NCBI GenBank assembly: GCA_036023115.1
Contig: JAYKKT010000080.1
Span: forward strand, 12,261,001 to 12,325,000
Direction: 5' to 3'
DNA: 64,000 nt
Source of the DNA: Brasenia schreberi
Lineage: Eukaryota; Streptophyta; Magnoliopsida; Nymphaeales; Cabombaceae
A program made the position numbers and the translations under genes. Position 1 is the first letter of the stretch, and each line of letters opens with the position of its first letter. This document shows, one piece after another, positions 58,600-64,000 of the stretch. Below the pieces are notes generated by a model, which saw nothing but the letters and a program-made list of their open reading frames with translations, did no database searches and was not told where the DNA came from.

Positions 58600-59830
58600 C
58601 TTAGACACATGTGTAGTAATCATATATGTGATGATAAAGAGTCATTTTCAAAGCTTGATAGCACCTACCTCTTGGAGGTTAAGTTCAAGAACAACTCAAA
58701 GATTTCTATCATGGGAAAAGGAATGATTAAGGTCAAAGCAAAGGATAAGATCGAACCAACATATTGAAGTATTTTATATTCCTTGCCTTTACGATAATCT
58801 CTTAAGTATGAGACAATTATATGAAAAAGGCTACAATAAAAAATGAAGTTTGTATCATTTGAGATAATAAGAGAGTCTTAATTGCAAAGGTAAAGATGAT
58901 TTGTAATAATCTTTTCTTGTTGTATCTTAGGGATTCTATCTTTTGTCTGGATGCTTCAATCTAAGATTTCTCATGGTTATGGCACAAGTGACTGGGGCAT
59001 GTGAATTTTGGTAGCTTAAAGTTGCTATCTAGAAAGAAAATAATGTGAGGAGTACTTGATATTTCTTGTCCCAATAAAGTATGTGAACCATGTGTAATAG
59101 AAAAAAATATCGAGATACTTTTTCTTCAAGCAAGTCATGAAGAGAAAAGACACCATTGGGATTAGTGCACTATGATATTTGTGGGCCGTTTAAAGAATTG
59201 TCAAATAGCTTTTATTGATGACTTTAGTAGGAGAATGTGAGTTAACTTCTTGAAACACAAATATGATACAATTGATACTTTAAGGAAAGTTTACATGGAG
59301 AAAGAAAGTGGACAATCAATACAAATTCTTCAAATCGATCGTGTCACTAATATATAGTGGGGTTAGATTTTTTCAAGAAAAGAGGCATAAAAGTCCAACT
59401 TACAACAAGGTACACACCTTAGTAAAATAAAGTTGCAGAAAGGAAAAAACTATACCATAATTTATATGGTTCATGCCATATCATAATTGATATGGTTCAT
59501 ACCATGTTGCGGGAGAAGTATCTATCAAAATAATTTGGGCAAAAGTAGTTTTGCATATGTACATATTGAATCAATGTTCAACTAAAAGACTTGATTTCAA
59601 AACACTAATGAAGGCATGAACTGATTTAACACCATCAGTTAGTCATCTTGATGTATTTGAGTGTATTGCTTATACCTACATACCAAAAGAGACCCATAAG
59701 AAACTTGATGACAAAAGTGAGAAGTGTATTTTCCTCGAGTATAGTGAAAAGACCAAAGGTTATACGTTGTATAATCCGATAACAAGGAAGGTGATAATTA
59801 GCTGTGATATCACCTTAGAAAAGGAAGACG
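58600..59830 (+). pseudogene. Copia F protease and integrase, decayed
   Basis: A protease relic lies near 58590-58700 (YLDTCVVIIYVMIKS-like). The pre-integrase WHKXLGHVNFGSL equivalent is near 58980-59020, and the IDDFSRRM core start near 59212-59240. HLDVFECIAYTYIPKETHKK, then CIFLEYSEKTKGYTLYNPIT follow at 59648-59790. No continuous frame. Confidence 0.75.
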
Positions 59831-60119
59831 AATGAAATTAGAGTATTGAAGAAAAACAATATCATTTTATCTTGAATGAGAAGGAATCAATTCAACCCAT
59901 CATAACTGATTTTGATGTTCAACCTGAACTATTAAATCTTCTAATACATTTGATGATCAAACCAGTCCTTTAAAAATTTCTCCAAGCAATTCAGTTGAAC
60001 CTTCCTTATGTCAAAGACAAGAACGAGTTTTACCTCCTCGTTCAAAAGATTATGTGCTATCCAAAGATATGATGCTTCTGATGAAGAAATTGTTAATTAT
60101 GTTCTATTCACATGTGATC

Positions 60120-61000
60120 CAATAATGTTTCATGAAGCTTCAAAAGATAAAGGGTAGATTCAAGCTATTAATGATGAGATCCACATAATCGGGAAAAACA
60201 ACACATGCGAGCTATCTCCACTTTCAGAAGACAAGAAGTCTATTAGTGTGAAATAGATTTATAAGACCAAATATAAGCTAGATGGAACGATCCACTGGCT
60301 AAAAGCTTGCCTGGTAGTAAAAGGGTACAAACAAAAACCCGAGATTGATTATTTTGAGGTCTTTGCGTAAGTGGTAAGATTGGATAGGCTAAAAGCTTGT
60401 ATGGTAGTCAAAGGGTACAAACAAAAACCCGAGATTAACTATTTTGAGGTCTTTGCTCTAGTGGTAAGATTGGATATCGTCTTATTCTTACCTTAGTTGC
60501 TCAAAGGTATTAGAAAATACATCAAATAGATGTCAAGTATGCATTTCTAACTAGAGTACTTGAGGAGAAAGTGTATGTTGATCAACCTAAAGTTATGTGA
60601 AAAGAGGACATAGAGTTTCATCTATAAGTTGAAAAAAACTCTTTATGATCTAAAACAAGCACCGAGAACTTGGTATATAGAATTGATTCATATCTTATGG
60701 ATCATGGCTTTATTCGATGCCCTCATGAGTATATTTATATATAAAGATTGACTTACATGAAAAAATACTCATGGTTTATCTCTATATTGATAACCTAATA
60801 TTTAATGGAGATAGTGAAAAAATTATTACCAACTTTAGGAAAGCTATAACACTTGAGTTTGAGATGACTAATATAGGTCTTATGCCTTACTTTCTTGGCC
60901 TTCAAGTGACTCAATCAGATAAATGCATATTTGTTTGTTAATACAAGTATGTCAAAGATATTCTTGAGTGTTTCAAGATGGTGGTTGTATAGACTAATTT
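60120..61000 (+). pseudogene. Copia F reverse transcriptase with internal duplication, decayed
   Basis: WIQAINDEIHIIGKNNTCEL, then the VKGYKQKPEIDYFEVFA block twice, YDLKQAPRTWY at about 60645, YIDNLIFNGDSEKII (changed YVDD box) at 60785 and LMPYFLGLQVTQS at 60880. Stops and frameshifts between blocks. Confidence 0.8.
60299..60478. repeat. 90-bp tandem duplication in Copia F RT
   Basis: CTAAAAGCTTG begins both units (60299 and 60389). Each encodes KACxVVKGYKQKPEI and YFEVFA. Since 90 is a multiple of three, the repeat keeps frame. Confidence 0.9.
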
Positions 61001-61239
61001 GCACTCCCATGAAGGAAAGGTCTAAATTAATAAAAGAAGGGAGTGAAGCCAAAATTGATCCTACATTCTTCAAAAACTTGTGAGAAGTTTACAATACTTA
61101 ACTTATGCTCGGCCAAACATTGTTTGTAGTGCAGGAATAGTGAGTATATTCATGGAGTCTCACAAATAATCTCACTTGTAGGTGGTTAAGTAGATTTTAT
61201 GATACAACAAAGGTATTTTGGATGATGTCATACTTTAAT

Positions 61240-61740
61240 TTTTTTTATCTAATCACTTTGAACTTATAGGATATACAAATAGTGATTGGAGAGGAGATGC
61301 TCGAGAAATGAATAACACTTCCAGTTATGCCTTCTCTTTGAGAGATGAAATTTTTTCTTGATCCTCAAAGAAGCAATAAGTGGTAGCTTATCGACCGCAA
61401 AAGTAGAATATATAGGCACAACATATTGTGCTGTTCAAGCAATTTGGCTATGCCAAATGCTAGTAGATTTGAATTACAAGCAAAAGCATAAAGGGTGATT
61501 AAGTGCAATAATAAGTAAGCAATTGCCTTAGCAAAAAATCTAGTGTTTCATGGGAGAAGTAAGCATATTGATATTAAGTATCATTTTATCAAAGATTTAA
61601 TGAAGTCTAAAGAGCTGGTACTTGAGTTTTGTAAATCAAAAGATCAAATTGTTGATATGTTTACTAAACCATTAAGAGTGAATGCTTTTTTTAATTTGAA
61701 GAAAATGATTGGTATGATTATAATGAGCTTGATTTAATGG
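61240..61740 (+). pseudogene. Copia F RNase H end
   Basis: The last frame (61543-61737) has SKHIDIKYHFIKDLMKSKEL and DQIVDMFTKPLRVNAFF, the typical C-terminus, just before the polypurine-like GGAGGTTATTGG and the 3' LTR. Upstream RNase H blocks are decayed. Confidence 0.8.
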
Positions 61741-61978
61741 AGGTTATTGGAAAATGAAAAACTCATGGATAAACCAAGTTCATGGTATCACTTTACCTTT
61801 TGATTTTTCTATGAAGCAAACCTATTTTGGATCATTAACCTAAATAATTGAAAAGCTCAGTTGGGTTTTCAAGGAGTTCTGGATAATTATAATAAGACTT
61901 AATTTAGATGATATATTTTAATTGGCTTAGAAAAATGTAATAATATCCTAGAAAAACATATTTTTCTAGACCTATAAT

Positions 61979-62715
61979 AGTACTCATGTAATAGTATGCA
62001 AAGTCCTCTATGGGTAACCATATACGAAAAGTCTGCATCTTCATCCTCATCCTCTCTTCTTCTTGGTATTGCTTGGCTTCTGCTATGATTCAACTGTTCG
62101 AGGTGCATCTACTCCCTTCATTTTATCCCTTAAAAATCTACTCCTACAAGAAAGGCTTTTGTTGTTAATTTGCAACCTAGAAACACCTATGCTAACCGAT
62201 ACTGTTGAGAGAGAGAGAGAGAGAGATTCTTGTCAAGACCGTTTAGGAGATTATACTTGTTTGGACTTGGATTGGATATAGCATGGACTGAGTCCTTTTT
62301 CAATGCCTACCACATGAAACATGTAAATCAGGCTCATAGCATGGTTGTAAATCTACAGAAGACCGAGCTTCATCCATCAAAAGGCTTTGTATAACGGTCT
62401 AAGCTTCTCAAACTGTGCTTGTGCGCAACCATTTAAACCTGATTTGAACTCGTTAACAGAATAAGTGAACCAAGCTTAAACATAAACTCAAACTCATAAA
62501 GCCAAGTCCCTAAATGTAGGTCAAGAACAAAAAGCTTTCATGTTGAAAAAACTAATCAAGTTAAAGAGAAGAAGTTTAAGCCCAATTGGTGCTTGCACCT
62601 GGCTGGAGAAAGCGAGTTAAGTTATTTGAGCTGAAGTTTAGATTTCCTTGTCAAGCCAATCTGAATATTTTATGCAATTCAACACGAAAGGAATATAGAT
62701 TTATGTGTTTTGGAG
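61979..62715. other. Unassigned DNA with a GA run
   Basis: No element or gene recognised. A GA microsatellite lies at 62207-62225. Confidence 0.5.
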
Positions 62716-63030
62716 TAGGGGAGGCAATGTTGTGTTCTGGGTAGTGTTCGTGTTGTATCACTCCATCTCAAAAACAACCCACCACAACCTCTTTCTTTTT
62801 TTGTTTCACTTTGGGTGATTAAGAAAAATATTTTGGGTTGTCTTCATCTTGGGTTTAACCTGTTGCATTTGAAATCCACAGCAATTTTATGTTTTGGTTG
62901 TGAATGTGTCGTGTCGGCTCGTTTTCATGCAAAATTAGAACAAGTATCCTAAAACACGACCCAATTTTATTCGTGTCATTTAGACACACTTGTGTCAGGT
63001 TTGTGTGTCATGGCTGAAATTGGCACCCTA
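62716..63030. mobile_element. Possible MITE (hAT-like), about 315 bp
   Basis: Ends TAGGGGAGGCAATGTTG and AAATTGGCACCCTA are imperfect inverted repeats (TAGGG-G-CAAT). Flanking 8-mers TTTTGGAG and TCCTTGAG match at only 5 of 8. The inside, with many GTGTCGTGT/ACACGAC words, resembles non-autonomous plant DNA elements. Tentative. Confidence 0.4.
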
Positions 63031-63038
63031 TCCTTGAG

Positions 63039-64000
63039 TTCAACAGGATTACGAAATCGAGATGTGACCCCAAAACCCCCCGAACCGCAGACGTAGTCCT
63101 ACCTTATCAAAAGCAGGAAAGGCAAAGTTCGTCCAAGCTCAGCTCACGGCTTGGACGGGCTCATCTGGGTCTCAAGTTTTAGAATCAGAATCAATGAAAG
63201 CCCGCACACCGCGGGTCAGTATAAGATTCGCAACTCATTAATGACAATAAAGTTCCTTTTAGGTGTGCGTTGTTGAATACTTTTAGAGCAGTCGTTTTCC
63301 TTCTTCCTCAGCAATAAATCAAAAAAGTTGGCCTGACAGTGAGGGAGAACAAAAGGTTGGCCCAAGAACTTAACTCAGATGTTGACTTGTCATGAAAAGA
63401 AAAATTATGTATACTTGAACTCTGGGGCGGATCTACATTACATCGACCCGAGGTGGGGCATTTGAAAAATCAACTTAAAGTTTATAGACTATGATGGGAT
63501 TCATGGGTTATAATGAATAGTTTGCCCTATCAAAAACCATTTGAGGTGTATTCGTCCCACTCCAAGAAAGTTTCTACTACTTAAAAATCAAAGAGAAGTT
63601 CAAGGACATGACCTAAGGCCACCTTGATCAGCTTACTTTGGTTACAGTTATAGCATCTTCCCTCGCTTAGTAGAAAATGGGGCATTGGGCACGCTTTTGT
63701 TAACACGAACATTCTGATTTCTCTTGGTCAACATGATAAAAGAACACCATTTTACATCATCAAATCATGCTTATTCACCCACTATTTTCCACCAAAGATT
63801 GCCCAATGGTTTTGTCTTGATTAACACAATAAAAAGACTGACGAGAGTGCCTTGGATTCCGCTAGTGCCTCAACAATGCGACCAGAAGCCTTAGGCCACC
63901 TAAGTGCAGTTGGCTACAAAGATTTTTAGTCCCTATCGTACTCTATCTTGTGCCGTATTAACATTTAACTTTTAAAAAACACAATTACTGTTAAGCATTC
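63039..64000. other. Unassigned DNA at window end
   Basis: GGGGCGGATCTA at about 63424 resembles the end of some plant hAT-type elements, but no partner end was found. Otherwise nothing recognised. Confidence 0.4.

Larger units (their letters stand above)
57344..61978 (+). mobile_element. Copia F, degraded LTR element
   Basis: 5' LTR 57344-57674, primer-binding site TTGGTATCAAGGCT just after it, 3' LTR from 61748 and truncated at about 61978. The LTRs share CCTAGAAAA, CATATTTTTCTAGACCTATA and TTTTCTATGAAG blocks but have clearly diverged, pointing to an old insertion. Gag, integrase, RT and RNase H follow in Copia order with many stops. Confidence 0.85.

Noticed and set aside
62716..63030. 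High-confidence MITE
   Set aside because: The flanking 8-mers match at only 5 of 8 and the terminal repeats are imperfect, so it is listed only as possible.

Overview
This is a transposon-dense plant nuclear window. The only host locus I recognise is a copy of HCF101, the chloroplast Fe-S cluster carrier of the Mrp/Nbp35 P-loop family. It lies on the + strand in 13 exon matches plus a half-exon remnant between about 1237 and 55913. The exons keep exon-intron structure, phase and order, so this is not a retrocopy. It appears dead: exon 1 is frameshifted around CT microsatellites, the exon half carrying the Walker A loop is absent, one intron is a 26-nt relic without a GT donor, one donor reads GC, and a TGA interrupts the DUF971 domain. 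I therefore treat it as an unprocessed pseudogene, with assembly error as the alternative. Flowering-plant origin is clear from HCF101, the PPR fragment and the element families; the species cannot be told.

Layout. 1-1236: AT-rich upstream DNA and CT repeats. 1237-9773: exons 1-6; intron 4 holds a reversed RTE-type LINE that itself hosts a short LINE-derived element and an internally deleted Copia element. 9774-32077 (intron 6, 22 kb): a six-level nest, Copia E > outer LINE > LINE3 > Copia A > hAT-1 > LINE2, plus an LTR element (B1) in the outer LINE carrying MUTS2-like gene pieces. 32078-32340: exons 7-8. 32341-50565 (intron 8, 18 kb): Copia-like element C, a reversed Copia D, two nested hATs with a decayed transposase, LTR element B2 carrying PPR gene pieces, and LTR element B3 carrying a piece of an NT-C2-type gene. 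50566-55913: exons 9-14, with a 5S-rRNA-containing SINE-like insertion in the intron before exon 12. 57344-61978: decayed Copia F. 61979-64000: a possible MITE and unassigned sequence.

Three things stand out. (1) LTR family B is non-autonomous, and each of its three copies carries a different host gene fragment. All share a non-coding internal tract, which in B3 is an array of small hairpins. (2) The RTE LINE has spawned about 205-bp elements made of its own 5' UTR joined to its 3' tail. Two are bounded by clear target-site duplications. (3) A related unit has a 5S rRNA-like block between LINE-like 5' and 3' ends. Target-site duplications let most insertions be placed in order. Boundaries, order and family calls come from reading the sequence by eye; no database search or alignment program was run.
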